64,000 nucleotides of DNA from an uncultured Lachnospiraceae bacterium (GCA_947243855.1 CAMXIK010000013.1:32929-96928), one strand, 5' to 3'; positions 1-10,038 are shown, numbered from the stretch's first letter. Numbers and translations: made by a program. Notes: generated by a model not told the origin, from the letters alone.

Positions 1-726
1 AATCAGGACGGCGATGAGAACGAGGGCGAATTGCAGTATATGCGGAAGATTCTGGTTCAGAACGATGTCATTGATCTGAATAACAGGGTGACGGTCGCAT
101 TTAATGATATGGTTGCCGAGGATGGGACACTAAAAGAGTTTTTGACGAAATTGGATGAAGAGATTGACGTGAGTGTGGGCGAGACGCTGGCATCTGCTAC
201 GGAAAACGAAGAAACGGAGAGCGAGCCAGCGGAAGAGGCGTCTACGGAAGAGGAAACGCAAGAGCCAGAAGTGGTAGTGTCCAAGGTAAAGACGACGGAT
301 GTCGTTAATATAAGAACTTCCGACAGCGAGACGGCGGATAAGCTGGGGAAAGCGGCTGTGGGAGACGAGTTTGAGCTTCTTGAGGAGAAAGGAAACGGCT
401 GGAGCAAAATTCGGTATAATGATGGGGAGGCTTTTATCAAGAGCGAATTTTTAGAGCCTTCTGAAACAAAGACAGCTTCTACCGATGACGAGCCAGACCA
501 AGAGGAGGAAGAACCGCAGCAGACGGCTGAGAGCGCGAATGTGACTGGAACGGTAACTGTTCAGGAAACCGTCAAGATCCGCAAGGGCGCAAGCACAAGC
601 TCCGATCAGATCGATACGGTTTATGCGGGTACAAAGCTGGATGTGATCATGAAACAGGCGGACGGCTGGACGAAAATCAAATATAACGGACAGACAGCCT
701 ATGTGAAGTCGGATTACGTAAAATAG
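1..726 (+). CDS. SH3b-domain cell-wall protein, C-terminal part (5' end outside window)
   Basis: The reading frame is open from the first base of the window, so only the C-terminal part of the protein is present. It holds two bacterial SH3 (SH3_3) repeats, one around nt 280-460 with VNIRTSDS and GWSKIRYNDGEAFIKSEFL, and one at the extreme C-terminus with VKIRKGAST and GWTKIKYNGQTAYVKSDYV. A Glu/Thr-rich, low-complexity linker precedes each of them. Such repeats usually bind peptidoglycan, so an exported wall-associated or coat protein is likely. The N-terminal function (for example a hydrolase) cannot be seen. A hairpin terminator follows at 804-839. Confidence 0.75.
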   Translation, partial: NQDGDENEGELQYMRKILVQNDVIDLNNRVTVAFNDMVAEDGTLKEFLTKLDEEIDVSVGETLASATENEETESEPAEEASTEEETQEPEVVVSKVKTTDVVNIRTSDSETADKLGKAAVGDEFELLEEKGNGWSKIRYNDGEAFIKSEFLEPSETKTASTDDEPDQEEEEPQQTAESANVTGTVTVQETVKIRKGASTSSDQIDTVYAGTKLDVIMKQADGWTKIKYNGQTAYVKSDYVK

Positions 727-803
727 GCGCGTTTTGCGAATGGGCGTGAGTTGAACTGTGAGGCTATCGATAGTGATTAAAAGACCATAAAACAGGAAAT
801 ACT

Positions 804-839
804 AGACAGATGAGGGAAATTTTCTCTCATCTGTCTTTG
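804..839 (+). terminator. Rho-independent terminator
   Basis: An 11-bp perfect stem (AGACAGATGAG, 804-814, with CTCATCTGTCT, 826-836) encloses an 11-nt loop. It lies between the SH3b gene and the next gene. The U tract is short (TCTTTGT), so it may be leaky. Confidence 0.6.
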
Positions 840-865
840 TATGTACAGGAAAGGAGCAAACCAGC

Positions 866-1297
866 ATGAAGCATGACGATGAAATGGTTTTGAAGGAGAT
901 ACAGAAAAATACGCAGATGGGAATGACGGCCATTGATACCATCCTTGATAAGATCGGAAACGACGAGTTCTCCATTACTTTATCCAGACAGTCCCTGCAC
1001 TATGCGGATATCCATAACAGGGCGCTGGATAAGATATTACAGCAGGAGGGCGAGGGCTATCGCAGCAGTCAGATCAGTGAAATGATGTTGAAAGGGAGCA
1101 TTCATGCCAATACCGCTTTTAATATCAGCACGGAACATCTGGCGGAGATGATGATTCAAGGGAGCAACAGGGGGATCACCAGTATGTGGAAGAGCCTAAA
1201 GCATAACGGTCTGGCTGAAAACGATACCGTGGAATTGGCCAAGGAACTGATGGATTTTGAGGAGAAAAGCATCGAGCGGCTGAAAGAATATTTATAG
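866..1297 (+). CDS. Small helical protein of unknown function
   Basis: The 143-residue product has no recognised family. It starts at ATG 866 behind an AAAGGAG ribosome binding site. The sequence is predicted to be almost all alpha-helical and amphipathic, with no signal peptide, membrane segment or cysteine. Scattered His, Glu and Met residues (SLHYADIHNRALD, FNISTEHLAEMMI) recall four-helix-bundle proteins of the DUF2383/ferritin-like type, but no complete metal-binding motif can be assigned. It stands alone between a terminator and the gdhA promoter region. It is a real gene by ribosome binding site and codon use; its function is unknown. Confidence 0.65.
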   Translation: MKHDDEMVLKEIQKNTQMGMTAIDTILDKIGNDEFSITLSRQSLHYADIHNRALDKILQQEGEGYRSSQISEMMLKGSIHANTAFNISTEHLAEMMIQGSNRGITSMWKSLKHNGLAENDTVELAKELMDFEEKSIERLKEYL

Positions 1298-1299
1298 AG

Positions 1300-2800
<1,501 letters not shown>

Positions 2801-2816
2801 ATAATAGTTTGCTGTT

Positions 2817-2859
2817 AAAAAACTCCCGCAAGATGATAAATGCTTGCGGGAGTTTTTTT
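2817..2859 (+). terminator. gdhA terminator
   Basis: A stem of AAACTCCCGCAAG (2820-2832) pairs with CTTGCGGGAGTTT (2843-2855). The stem is GC-rich, has a 10-nt loop and is followed by a run of seven T. It is a textbook intrinsic terminator 17 bp after the gdhA stop codon. Confidence 0.92.
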
Positions 2860-2910
2860 GGACATTTCTGCTGATTAAATTGATAAAAATGTGAAAAAAC
2901 CACAATTTTA

Positions 2911-2939
2911 TTGACATAATATTTAAAAATCGGTATATT
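2911..2939 (+). promoter_or_regulatory. Sigma-A promoter of the AAA15-RloB cassette
   Basis: A perfect -35 TTGACA (2911-2916) and -10 TATATT (2934-2939) are separated by 17 bp. They lie just upstream of the ribosome binding site GAGGAGG of the ATPase gene. The surrounding DNA is markedly AT-rich. Confidence 0.75.
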
Positions 2940-2964
2940 ATATACTGTGAGGAGGTACTGAAAT

Positions 2965-4158
2965 ATGTTGGTCCAATTTATGCTGAAAAATGTTTTGTCC
3001 TTTAAGAATGAAACTATATTGGATATGACAGCAGTAAATGCCTATAAAGAGCATGAGACAAACTTAATTGATATTGGAAACAAAGAGAAAATTATAAGAG
3101 TAGCGGCCATTTATGGTGCAAATGCCAGTGGAAAATCAAATTTGTATTTAGCTATGGATTATTTTCAAAGGATTATTGTCGAATCGTTAAATAATGTTGA
3201 CGAGGGAGAACTGTCGGCAATTGCAGAGTATTATCTTCCATTTTCTTTTGAAGAGGAGCAGGAAAATTCTGAATTCCAGATTATAGAGATTGTTGAAAAT
3301 GATGAATATAGGTATGGTTTTGAATACAATGATGAATGTATAGTAGCAGAATGGATGTATAAGAAGAATATAAATACAAACAGAACGTCAACCATTTTTG
3401 AGAGAACCGCTGATTCGGTGGAATTTGGCGCTTCGGTCAGAAAGGAATGTGAGGTATATAAAGAACAGATTCCGTCAGAAACATTGGTTTTGACTTTTTT
3501 TAATAAGCTTAAATTGAAGACAGCGGTTTTCAAATCTCTTTATCGAAGTATAATGAGCACGTTAGTTGTTCCAACAGAGTTTTGGGAGAACGATTCAATG
3601 TTGGATAAGCTTTTGCCAGTGATGATTGATAATGAGAGGGAAAATTTGGTAGGGTTTCTTCGGGCAATTGATACAGGGATTGTGGATATTAATTATTTTG
3701 ACAGAGATAATCAAATTGAATTTATTACGACACACATAGGAAAAGATGAGAAAGAATATTTCTTAGGCCTGCAAAATGAATCGGAGGGTACAATTAAGAG
3801 CATTTTGATTTATATTTACGCAAAAATGTCTGTGTTAGGTAATGGTTCCATTTTTGTTGATGAGTTAAATATTAAACTGCATCCATTGCTCTTAAAATTT
3901 ATTGTAGATTTGTTTTATGAGAAGGATTCAAAAGCACAGTTGATTTATACGACACATGATACGACCCTGATGGATAAAAAGTTCTTTCGCAGGGATCAAA
4001 TCTGGTTTGTGCAGAAGGATGAATTTGGTTATTCGGAGTTAACTGCATTATCAGACTTTAAAGTAAGATCGGATGCTTCTTTTGAAAAGGACTATCTGGC
4101 GGGAGTATACGGCGGCATTCCACTTATCAAGGAATTTGAATTGAAAGAAGGTGAATAA
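2965..4158 (+). CDS. AAA15-family ATPase (RloA/AbiL-like defence component)
   Basis: This is a 397-residue ATPase of the SMC/ABC-like AAA15/AAA21 family. Walker A is GANASGKSN near residue 52, Walker B is SIFVDELNIKLHP near 295, and the switch histidine is in YTTHDTTLM. The opening MLVQFMLKNVLSFKNET is typical of the family. Such ATPases pair with an effector nuclease or TOPRIM protein in anti-phage systems (RloA/RloB, AbiL, and related to PARIS). Here the partner rloB starts directly after the stop codon. In known systems the ATPase senses infection and licenses the effector; that role is inferred here. The gene is AT-rich compared with gdhA, which points to transfer. Confidence 0.85.
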   Translation: MLVQFMLKNVLSFKNETILDMTAVNAYKEHETNLIDIGNKEKIIRVAAIYGANASGKSNLYLAMDYFQRIIVESLNNVDEGELSAIAEYYLPFSFEEEQENSEFQIIEIVENDEYRYGFEYNDECIVAEWMYKKNINTNRTSTIFERTADSVEFGASVRKECEVYKEQIPSETLVLTFFNKLKLKTAVFKSLYRSIMSTLVVPTEFWENDSMLDKLLPVMIDNERENLVGFLRAIDTGIVDINYFDRDNQIEFITTHIGKDEKEYFLGLQNESEGTIKSILIYIYAKMSVLGNGSIFVDELNIKLHPLLLKFIVDLFYEKDSKAQLIYTTHDTTLMDKKFFRRDQIWFVQKDEFGYSELTALSDFKVRSDASFEKDYLAGVYGGIPLIKEFELKEGE

Positions 4159-4842
4159 GTGGGAACGGATGATTTATTTAAAAAAAGGAGAGAAGATAGA
4201 AAGCAAAGACAACATGAGACTAAAACACCCAAGGCTAATTCTTATTTAATCGTAACGGAGGGTGAGAGAACAGAACCGTATTATTTTAGTGGTTTAAAAA
4301 ATTTGATTGTTGAAAAAATCGGAGGAACGGTCAATGTGGTAGAACTCCCTTCAATAGATATACAAGGAAAAGGGAGTTCGACAGGTAAATTGATTGAAAT
4401 TACAGAACAGCTTATAAAAGAAGCAAAGGTTATGTATCAGAATGTATGGATCGTATTTGATAAAGATGACTTTGAGGATTTTGATCAAGCAATTCAAAAG
4501 GGCGTGGAAAAAGGATATCGTGTCGCGTGGAGCAATCAGTCGTTTGAATATTGGTTATATCTTCATTTTTATTATAGCGATTCTGCGCTACATAGGGATG
4601 AATGGAATGAGAAGTTGGATGCAATTTTTAAAGAGTATGGAATAGGGAATTGCGTTTACCAAAAAAATTATAAAGACATATATCATATGGTAAATCAAAA
4701 TGATGGGGTAAATACTGCCATAAAACATGCAAAACGAAGGATGGCGGATTTTGACGGCAGTAAAGATAAACCTTCAGAATACGATCCCGGAACTATGGTT
4801 TATAAACTTGTTGAAGAGTTGAAGAACTATTTGGACGAATAG
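4159..4842 (+). CDS. rloB: RloB-family protein, putative defence effector
   Basis: The 227-residue product matches the RloB family. It has VTEGERTEPYYFSGL, an acidic WIVFDKDDFEDFDQA strand-loop typical of TOPRIM-like folds, and the signature SNQSFEYWLYLHF. The basic N-terminus (KKRREDRKQRQ) is also typical. The start is GTG at 4159, immediately after the ATPase TAA, with AAGGTG as ribosome binding site, so the two genes are probably translationally coupled. By analogy with AbiLii and AriB, it would be the toxic arm triggered by the ATPase. The exact activity (nuclease against RNA or DNA) is not established by the sequence. Confidence 0.85.
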   Translation: MGTDDLFKKRREDRKQRQHETKTPKANSYLIVTEGERTEPYYFSGLKNLIVEKIGGTVNVVELPSIDIQGKGSSTGKLIEITEQLIKEAKVMYQNVWIVFDKDDFEDFDQAIQKGVEKGYRVAWSNQSFEYWLYLHFYYSDSALHRDEWNEKLDAIFKEYGIGNCVYQKNYKDIYHMVNQNDGVNTAIKHAKRRMADFDGSKDKPSEYDPGTMVYKLVEELKNYLDE

Positions 4843-4877
4843 CTGTTTTTCTTAAAATCAGGGATATTTTATGCGCA

Positions 4878-6203
4878 TTAGTAAAGTGCATGGTTCCGAT
4901 AAAGAAACCCCACCGCCACAATCGCTGTAATGAGTTCCGCGAGCGGTACTGCAAGCCATACCCCCATTACGCCCAAAAGATCAGGCAATATCAGTAGCAA
5001 CACCGTAATCAGTCCGAAAGTCCGCAGGAACGACAAAATGGCTGACAGCTTCCCGTTTGATAATGCTGTAAATGTGGCAGAGGTAAAAATGTTCAGCCCG
5101 CAAAACAAAAAGCTAAAGGGAAAAATCAAAAATCCGTTTCGCGCAATTTCATAAACAGGCGTTCCCTTTTGGGCAAAAATACCAACCAGTGGCGAACCAA
5201 AAATAAAAGCTGCTGCAAAAACAGTGACCGAAACAAAAACTATGAACCGCATACAAATAGAAAATATATTCTTTAGCTGTTTTTCGTCCTGCTTCCCATA
5301 GCGATAGCTGATAACAGGGGCTACTCCCATAGAAAAGCCTATGTAAAGGGCGCTCAATAAAAACTGCGTATAGATCATGATTGTGATTGCCGCAACTCCG
5401 TCTTCTCCAAGCAATTTCATCATAATCCGGTTAAAAAGAAATGTTGTAACCGCTGTTGCTGCCTGACTTACCATTTCTGAAAAACCATTGGTACAGCTTT
5501 TGGCCAATACGGTAAAATCAAGGACTGGCTTCCTAAAATGCAGACTGCCTTTCTTTGCGGAAAAGAACCACAATCCAATCACCGCTGGTATCAGATAGCC
5601 AATACCCGTACCAAATGCCGCCCCCTTAATGCCCATGTGAAGCGGTACCATAAAAAGATAGTCCAGTAAAATATTTACGATTCCAGCGCTTACGCCGAGC
5701 GCCATACCCATTCCAGGGCGTCCCGCCGTTACGATAAGATTTTGAAAAAGCACCTGCAGGATACTTGCGGGCGTGAATAACAGCAGGATAAAAAGGTATT
5801 CTTTGCAGTATGGAAATAGAATGCTGCTTGCTCCAAGCCCCCAGACAATTCTGTCAATAAAAACCGTTCCTAATACTGCAATCAGTATGCCTAACAAAAT
5901 GCCAGCCAAGATAATCAGCGTAAAATCCTGTGCCGCCCGTCTTTGTTCCCCAGCGCCCATTTTGCGGGCAATGATTGCGCTTCCTCCCGTTGCAAGCATG
6001 GTTCCAAGACCGACAATCAGGTTGACGACAGGGCAGACAATATTCAATGCCGAGAGTGCGTTTGTGTCTACAAAGCGCGCTACAAAAATTGTGTCAATGA
6101 CTGTATACAGCCCCATGAAAATCATCATTAAAATGGTCGGAAATGCAAATTTCAACAATGATTTAATGGTAAAGTTTTGCGATAATGGATTTAGGTCACT
6201 CAT
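4878..6203 (-). CDS. MATE family multidrug efflux transporter
   Basis: The product is a 441-residue MATE (NorM/MepA-like) cation/drug antiporter with about twelve hydrophobic segments arranged as two repeated halves. The first helix region reads FAFPTILMMIFMGLYTVIDTIFVARFV, and the Asn/Gly-rich GLGTMLATGGSAIIARKMG is a MATE signature. The start is set at ATG 6203, preceded by GGAGG; upstream codons belong to the overlapping regulator. The gene overlaps the 3' end of the AraC-GNAT gene by 8 bp, so the pair is one operon and the regulator probably controls the pump. The substrate is unknown. Confidence 0.9.
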   Translation of the reverse strand: MSDLNPLSQNFTIKSLLKFAFPTILMMIFMGLYTVIDTIFVARFVDTNALSALNIVCPVVNLIVGLGTMLATGGSAIIARKMGAGEQRRAAQDFTLIILAGILLGILIAVLGTVFIDRIVWGLGASSILFPYCKEYLFILLLFTPASILQVLFQNLIVTAGRPGMGMALGVSAGIVNILLDYLFMVPLHMGIKGAAFGTGIGYLIPAVIGLWFFSAKKGSLHFRKPVLDFTVLAKSCTNGFSEMVSQAATAVTTFLFNRIMMKLLGEDGVAAITIMIYTQFLLSALYIGFSMGVAPVISYRYGKQDEKQLKNIFSICMRFIVFVSVTVFAAAFIFGSPLVGIFAQKGTPVYEIARNGFLIFPFSFLFCGLNIFTSATFTALSNGKLSAILSFLRTFGLITVLLLILPDLLGVMGVWLAVPLAELITAIVAVGFLYRNHALY

Positions 6204-7053
6204 TGTTCCCGCCCTCCGATTTTTCTCTGTGAAGTATGAACCGCTGTGTCGGATAGCCAAACTCAATTAACAGTTCCGCTTCGGCAAAGCCAAGACTTCC
6301 CCATATCTCCCGATAGCCCGTATCTGCCTTGTCGCCCTCTCTGAAAGTCGTCACGCTAATCTGTGCGGAATGCGCAAGCTCATTCAATGCTTTTTCACAA
6401 AATGCTTTCGCTATCCCTCTTTTCCGATACTGTGGGTGTACCCCAAAGAAATCAATGCTCCCCGTTACCTCGTTAAATGCCATAATTCCGATTGCCGTAT
6501 CAGCGTCTTTCAAAATCAATGCCCGCTTATTTTTGATATATTCCTGTAACTGTATAAGGTACTGCTTTTCATCCAAGTGTGGGAAACCGTCAATGACAAG
6601 GTGAACCAGTTCTATCCATTTGGGGATATCTTCCTGTGTTGCAAAGACGATTTTATCCTGCCATTCTTTTTCCTCTAACTTTGTCGGATTTTCATGTAAG
6701 ACATATCTTAGCTGCAACGGATAAAATTCTTCTTCCTCCCTGTACTGGTTAGGAGTTTTTTTATACATGGCTTTGAAACTATCCGTAAAGGACTGCTGGC
6801 TCTCATATCCGGCAGAAAGCGCAATTTCAAGGATTGGTCTGTCGGAAAGTACAAGCAGTTTTGCGGCTTCGGTCAACTGACGGCGTTGTACATAATCGTG
6901 GATTGTCAACCCTACCGTATCTGTAAACATTCGGTGCAGATGATATTTTGAATAATGTACAGCCCCCGCAACTGCTTCTAAGTCCAGTTTTTCGTGCAGG
7001 TGGCTTTCGATATAGTCGATTGCCGCCATTACATGTTTGATCGTTTTCGGCAT
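6196..7053 (-). CDS. AraC-type regulator fused to a GNAT acetyltransferase domain
   Basis: This is a 285-residue fusion. Residues 1-105 form an AraC/XylS DNA-binding domain with two helix-turn-helices (LEAVAGAVHYSKYHLHRMF and ILEIALSAGYESQQSFTDSFK). Residues about 125-285 resemble a GNAT N-acetyltransferase, with FFGVHPQYRKRGIAKAF as the acetyl-CoA-binding motif A. The start at ATG 7053 has a GAAGGAAG site and matches the usual MAR/Rob-type N-terminus. It lies upstream of and overlaps the MATE gene, like the SoxS/Rob-type regulators that control efflux. The acetyltransferase half may act as ligand sensor or modify a drug; this is inference. Confidence 0.85.
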   Translation of the reverse strand: MPKTIKHVMAAIDYIESHLHEKLDLEAVAGAVHYSKYHLHRMFTDTVGLTIHDYVQRRQLTEAAKLLVLSDRPILEIALSAGYESQQSFTDSFKAMYKKTPNQYREEEEFYPLQLRYVLHENPTKLEEKEWQDKIVFATQEDIPKWIELVHLVIDGFPHLDEKQYLIQLQEYIKNKRALILKDADTAIGIMAFNEVTGSIDFFGVHPQYRKRGIAKAFCEKALNELAHSAQISVTTFREGDKADTGYREIWGSLGFAEAELLIEFGYPTQRFILHREKSEGGNNE

Positions 7054-7233
7054 TGTTGCTTCCTTCTTTCTCTCTAGTGACAGATTAGGCATTATGCTTT
7101 CTGACCTGTCACTATATGATAACAGGATGTTTCGTTTGGGTTTTCATATATCTTGCTGTTTTAAAAGCAAGTATTTACCAGTATACAACAGTACGCTCCA
7201 CGGGGAAAGAGGCAGGTGCGGCGGGCCGGGTCA

Positions 7234-7262
7234 TTGTGATTGCTTGGCTGATGTGCTATAAT
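7234..7262 (+). promoter_or_regulatory. Promoter of the sortase gene
   Basis: A -35 TTGTGA (7234-7239), 17-bp spacer and consensus -10 TATAAT (7257-7262) lie 35 bp before the sortase ATG. The -10 and following leader are repeated at 10039 in front of the sortase remnant. Confidence 0.65.
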
Positions 7263-7296
7263 CTCAGTGTCATCGGATTTTTTAGAGAGGGATGCA

Positions 7297-8154
7297 ATGG
7301 AGAAAAAACAGAAATACCGTTGGACACGAATAGAGCTTCTCGTCATTTTTACAGCGTGTATGGTCAGAATAGGCTGGGAACGCCATCTTACGTTGGAATA
7401 CCAGAGACAGCAGGAGGCTCTTCGCGCCGTTGTGGAAGCGGAAGCGGGCACGGAGAAAAATGACGGCGCGGATAAAACCGCGGAGGAAGAGAAGGGCGAT
7501 ACCGCGGAGAAAATGGACGCGTCCGAGGAAGAGAATTTGGAGACGGTGGAGGAGATGGAGCCAAAGCCGCCTGTGATACTGGGTAAATATGAAAAACTCC
7601 ACGAAGAGAATGGGGATATGGTCGGGTGGCTGTCTATTCCGGGAACGAAAATCGACTATCCCGTCATGCAGAAAGAGGGCAACGACTATTATCTGCATCA
7701 TGATTTTTACGGGGAGGAGAACAGGCACGGATGCCTGTTTGTAAAAGATATCGCGGACGTGAATACGCCGGGAGACTGCTTTATCATATACGGCCATAAT
7801 ATGAAGGACGGAACTATGTTCGGCGATCTGGACGAATACAGAAGCGAAGAGTATTACAAGGAGCATTCGGTTCTTCAATTTAACTCCCTTTACGAGGAGC
7901 GGGAATATGAGATTATGGCAGTGTTTCTGTCCCATGTCTATCACGAGGGGGAGGAAGGGTTCCGGTATTATGAGTTTTATACGGCGGACACGGAGGAAGC
8001 GTTTCAGGATTTTTACACGAATGTGAAGGAAAAATCTCTCTACGATACGGGCGTTGACGCTGCGTACGGCGACGCCTTCCTGATGCTGTCCACCTGCGCC
8101 TACCATGAGGAGGACGGCAGGCTCGTTGTGGTTGCGAAGCAAAAGAAGGACTAG
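7297..8154 (+). CDS. srtB: Class B sortase
   Basis: The product is a membrane-anchored cysteine transpeptidase of 285 residues. A single N-terminal hydrophobic segment (residues 12-25) is followed by a long acidic stalk rich in Glu and Lys (about 40-100). The catalytic domain has the His in IYGHNMKDGTMFGDL, the Cys in LMLSTCAY and the Arg in GRLVVVAKQ. Class B sortases of Clostridia anchor surface proteins at (S/P)PxTG-like motifs, and the LRR protein at 42.4 kb ends with EPRTGD, so it is a candidate client. The start ATG 7297 follows AGAGAGGGA. The last 162 bp of the gene and downstream DNA are repeated exactly at 10187-10348. Confidence 0.93.
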   Translation: MEKKQKYRWTRIELLVIFTACMVRIGWERHLTLEYQRQQEALRAVVEAEAGTEKNDGADKTAEEEKGDTAEKMDASEEENLETVEEMEPKPPVILGKYEKLHEENGDMVGWLSIPGTKIDYPVMQKEGNDYYLHHDFYGEENRHGCLFVKDIADVNTPGDCFIIYGHNMKDGTMFGDLDEYRSEEYYKEHSVLQFNSLYEEREYEIMAVFLSHVYHEGEEGFRYYEFYTADTEEAFQDFYTNVKEKSLYDTGVDAAYGDAFLMLSTCAYHEEDGRLVVVAKQKKD

Positions 8155-8223
8155 AAGCTTATTCCACCTGTAAAATATCTTCAAAAGGAATCTTGGTATT
8201 TACGATCTGCAGGATACGGCTGG
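8062..8223. repeat. 162-bp perfect direct repeat, copy 1
   Basis: This stretch is identical to 10187-10348 (offset 2125 bp). It covers the end of the sortase gene and the tail of a yolD gene. It ends exactly at the sequence TACGGCTGG. Confidence 0.9.
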
Positions 8224-8302
8224 AAGGATAATGTGGTCCGAGTTGGTGGCAGTTTCCAGATTAGCCGTTCCATGGGCAGAGGGGCGTTTGGTCTTTCCGT
8301 AT
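8155..8302 (-). pseudogene. Remnant of a second yolD-polY pair
   Basis: The first part (8156-8223) is identical to the 3' end of the intact yolD at 10281-10348. From 8224 to about 8302 the sequence resembles the internal polY segment starting near 10879 (shared GGTCCGAGTTGGTG and GGTTTCCAGAT-type stretches), but diverged. The join lies at TACGGCTGG, which occurs in both intact genes at 10340-10348 and 10870-10878. This is therefore a scar of a 530-bp internal deletion in a duplicated yolD-polY pair. Confidence 0.8.
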
Positions 8303-8438
8303 ATTTTAAGAAAATGAAGGCTTTATGGATGGTTTGTTCTTTAAGTGCTATAATGGAAAATATCGTTAGAAAAAATTACAAAACAAAATTTTAGTTAAAG
8401 CAGTAAAAGATATTCATATCAGAAAGAGGGGCGTTTGA

Positions 8439-9011
8439 ATGATACCTTTAAAGATAGAAACTTTGCTGGAGGGACGTGTTGTTGAACATGACCGTGTAGA
8501 GTATAAAACAGGCTGGAACCCCAATGATATTATCCATTCTATTTGTGCTTTTGCAAATGACTATGATAACACCAATGGCGGGTATATCGTCATAGGGGTA
8601 AAAGAGAGTAATGGTATGCCAGTATTTCCGTTAGAAGGTGTTCCGAAGGAAAAGTTAGATTCCATACAGCAGGAAATATTTCAGTACTGTAACCAGATTA
8701 TTCCAAGGTACATTCCAAGAATGGAAGTGGTTGATTATAAGAATGAAGGAATTTATTTGATATATCTATGGTGTTCGGCTGGTGATAGCGGTCCTTATCA
8801 GGCACCGAAATCAGTGTATGTTGAAAATGGTGAAAAAGCTGATAAAAGTTTGAAATATTGGATTAGACCGGCAGCGCTTACGACAGATGCCAAGCAGGAC
8901 GAAATATCTGAATTGTTTGATAAATTTAATTCCGTGCCATTTGATGATCGTGTCAATAGAAAAGCAAAAATTGATGATATCATGAGAGGCTATCTTGAAG
9001 ATTTTATTTAG
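8439..9011 (+). CDS. AlbA_2/Schlafen-type ATP-binding protein, N-terminal fragment (frameshifted)
   Basis: The 190-residue product is the AlbA_2 (divergent AAA_4, Schlafen-like) domain, with VEYKTGWNPNDIIHSICAFAND, GGYIVIGVKE and SVYVENGEKADKSLKYWIR. It starts at ATG 8439 behind GAGGGG. The frame ends at TAG 9009, but the rest of the family protein continues directly in the +1 frame. Reading att-t-agg with one T skipped gives DFI-RKSNSSL, so a single extra T around 9004-9009 probably split one gene. The gene is AT-rich and sits inside the rearranged sortase/yolD-polY region. In such proteins the domain often serves regulation or defence. Confidence 0.8.
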   Translation: MIPLKIETLLEGRVVEHDRVEYKTGWNPNDIIHSICAFANDYDNTNGGYIVIGVKESNGMPVFPLEGVPKEKLDSIQQEIFQYCNQIIPRYIPRMEVVDYKNEGIYLIYLWCSAGDSGPYQAPKSVYVENGEKADKSLKYWIRPAALTTDAKQDEISELFDKFNSVPFDDRVNRKAKIDDIMRGYLEDFI

Positions 9012-9957
9012 GAAGAGCAACAGTAGTCTGGTGATGGAATTGAATAGCAGTTCATTAGAGGAACTGCTGCTTGCGCAGGAAGTTGCAAATGAGACAGATA
9101 CGGAATTAGATATCAGAAATATTGGTGTATTAATGTTTGCGGAAAATCCGGAGAAGCTGATTCCGGGGGCATATATTGAGCTGATTAGATTTCATTCAGA
9201 AGAAGCCGAGGCATCGGATGATTTTACGGAAAAAATATTTACAGGACCAATATGGAGACAAGTTCAGGATGCTTTGAATTATATAAAGACAACTGTGATT
9301 GAGCAAAAAGTTGTAAAGGTTCAGGGTCAGGCAGAAGCAGAACGATATTTTAATTATCCATATAATGCATTGGAAGAAACATTGGTAAATGCAGTATTTC
9401 ACAAGTCCTATCGCGAGCCGGAACCAGTGGAAATCCGTATATATGTGGATAGCATTCAGATACTCAATTATCCCGGACTTGCGAAATGGATTAATCTTGA
9501 ACGTTTTGTATCAGGTAAAGTGAAAGGAAGGAAATATCGTAACAAAAGAATTGGGGAATTATTTAAGGAGATTGATTTATCTGAAAAAAAGGGAACAGGT
9601 ATTCCTAAAATATTAAGAGAACTGAAACAAAATGGTTCACCAGAGCCTGAGTTTGATATGGATGAGGAAAGAACCTATTTGAATGCGATTATTCGCATAA
9701 GAGACGGTTTTGAAAGAAAAGAGAAAATGTCCGAATCAATGTCCGAATCAATGTCCGAATTGGAAAGAGCAAGAATGCAGATTATTTTGATTTATCTGGA
9801 AACAAATAAAGAAATAAATAGTGCTGTTGCGGCAAAATTGCTGGAAGTTGAAATAAAGACTGCAAGTCGTTTGTTGTTGAAGGCTGAAAAGCTGAATATT
9901 ATTAAAGGAGCTGGAAAAACAAAAAACAAAGTATATTTTAGAGATTCGGGTTTTTAA
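8995..9957 (+). CDS. AlbA_2 ATP-binding protein, C-terminal fragment (HATPase-like and winged helix)
   Basis: The second part of the frameshifted gene carries the HATPase_c_4-like domain (YFNYPYNALEETLVNAVFHKSYREPEPVEI) and GTGIPKILRELKQNGSPEPEF. A C-terminal winged-helix region follows (INSAVAAKLLEVEIKTASRLLLKAEKLNII). Between them is a triple MSES-type tandem repeat at about 9727-9760. The nominal TTG start at 8995 lacks a ribosome binding site and overlaps the upstream frame by 17 bp, so independent translation is doubtful. Together with 8439-9011 it would make a roughly 500-residue protein of normal length. A sequencing error, a real frameshift or +1 frameshifting are all possible. Confidence 0.8.
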   Translation: MKILFRKSNSSLVMELNSSSLEELLLAQEVANETDTELDIRNIGVLMFAENPEKLIPGAYIELIRFHSEEAEASDDFTEKIFTGPIWRQVQDALNYIKTTVIEQKVVKVQGQAEAERYFNYPYNALEETLVNAVFHKSYREPEPVEIRIYVDSIQILNYPGLAKWINLERFVSGKVKGRKYRNKRIGELFKEIDLSEKKGTGIPKILRELKQNGSPEPEFDMDEERTYLNAIIRIRDGFERKEKMSESMSESMSELERARMQIILIYLETNKEINSAVAAKLLEVEIKTASRLLLKAEKLNIIKGAGKTKNKVYFRDSGF

Positions 9958-10038
9958 TCCCAGACAATTTCCTGTTACTTCGTAAATTCGTGGCATTCCG
10001 TATCGTTCATAACTGTAATGGCTCCTCTTTCAATGTGC

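Noticed and set aside
7282..8184. 300-residue minus-strand ORF
   Set aside because: Antisense to the class B sortase; no ribosome binding site or family.
8439..9957. Programmed frameshifting in the AlbA_2 gene as the only explanation
   Set aside because: No strong slippery sequence or downstream structure is visible; mutation or sequence error is simpler.
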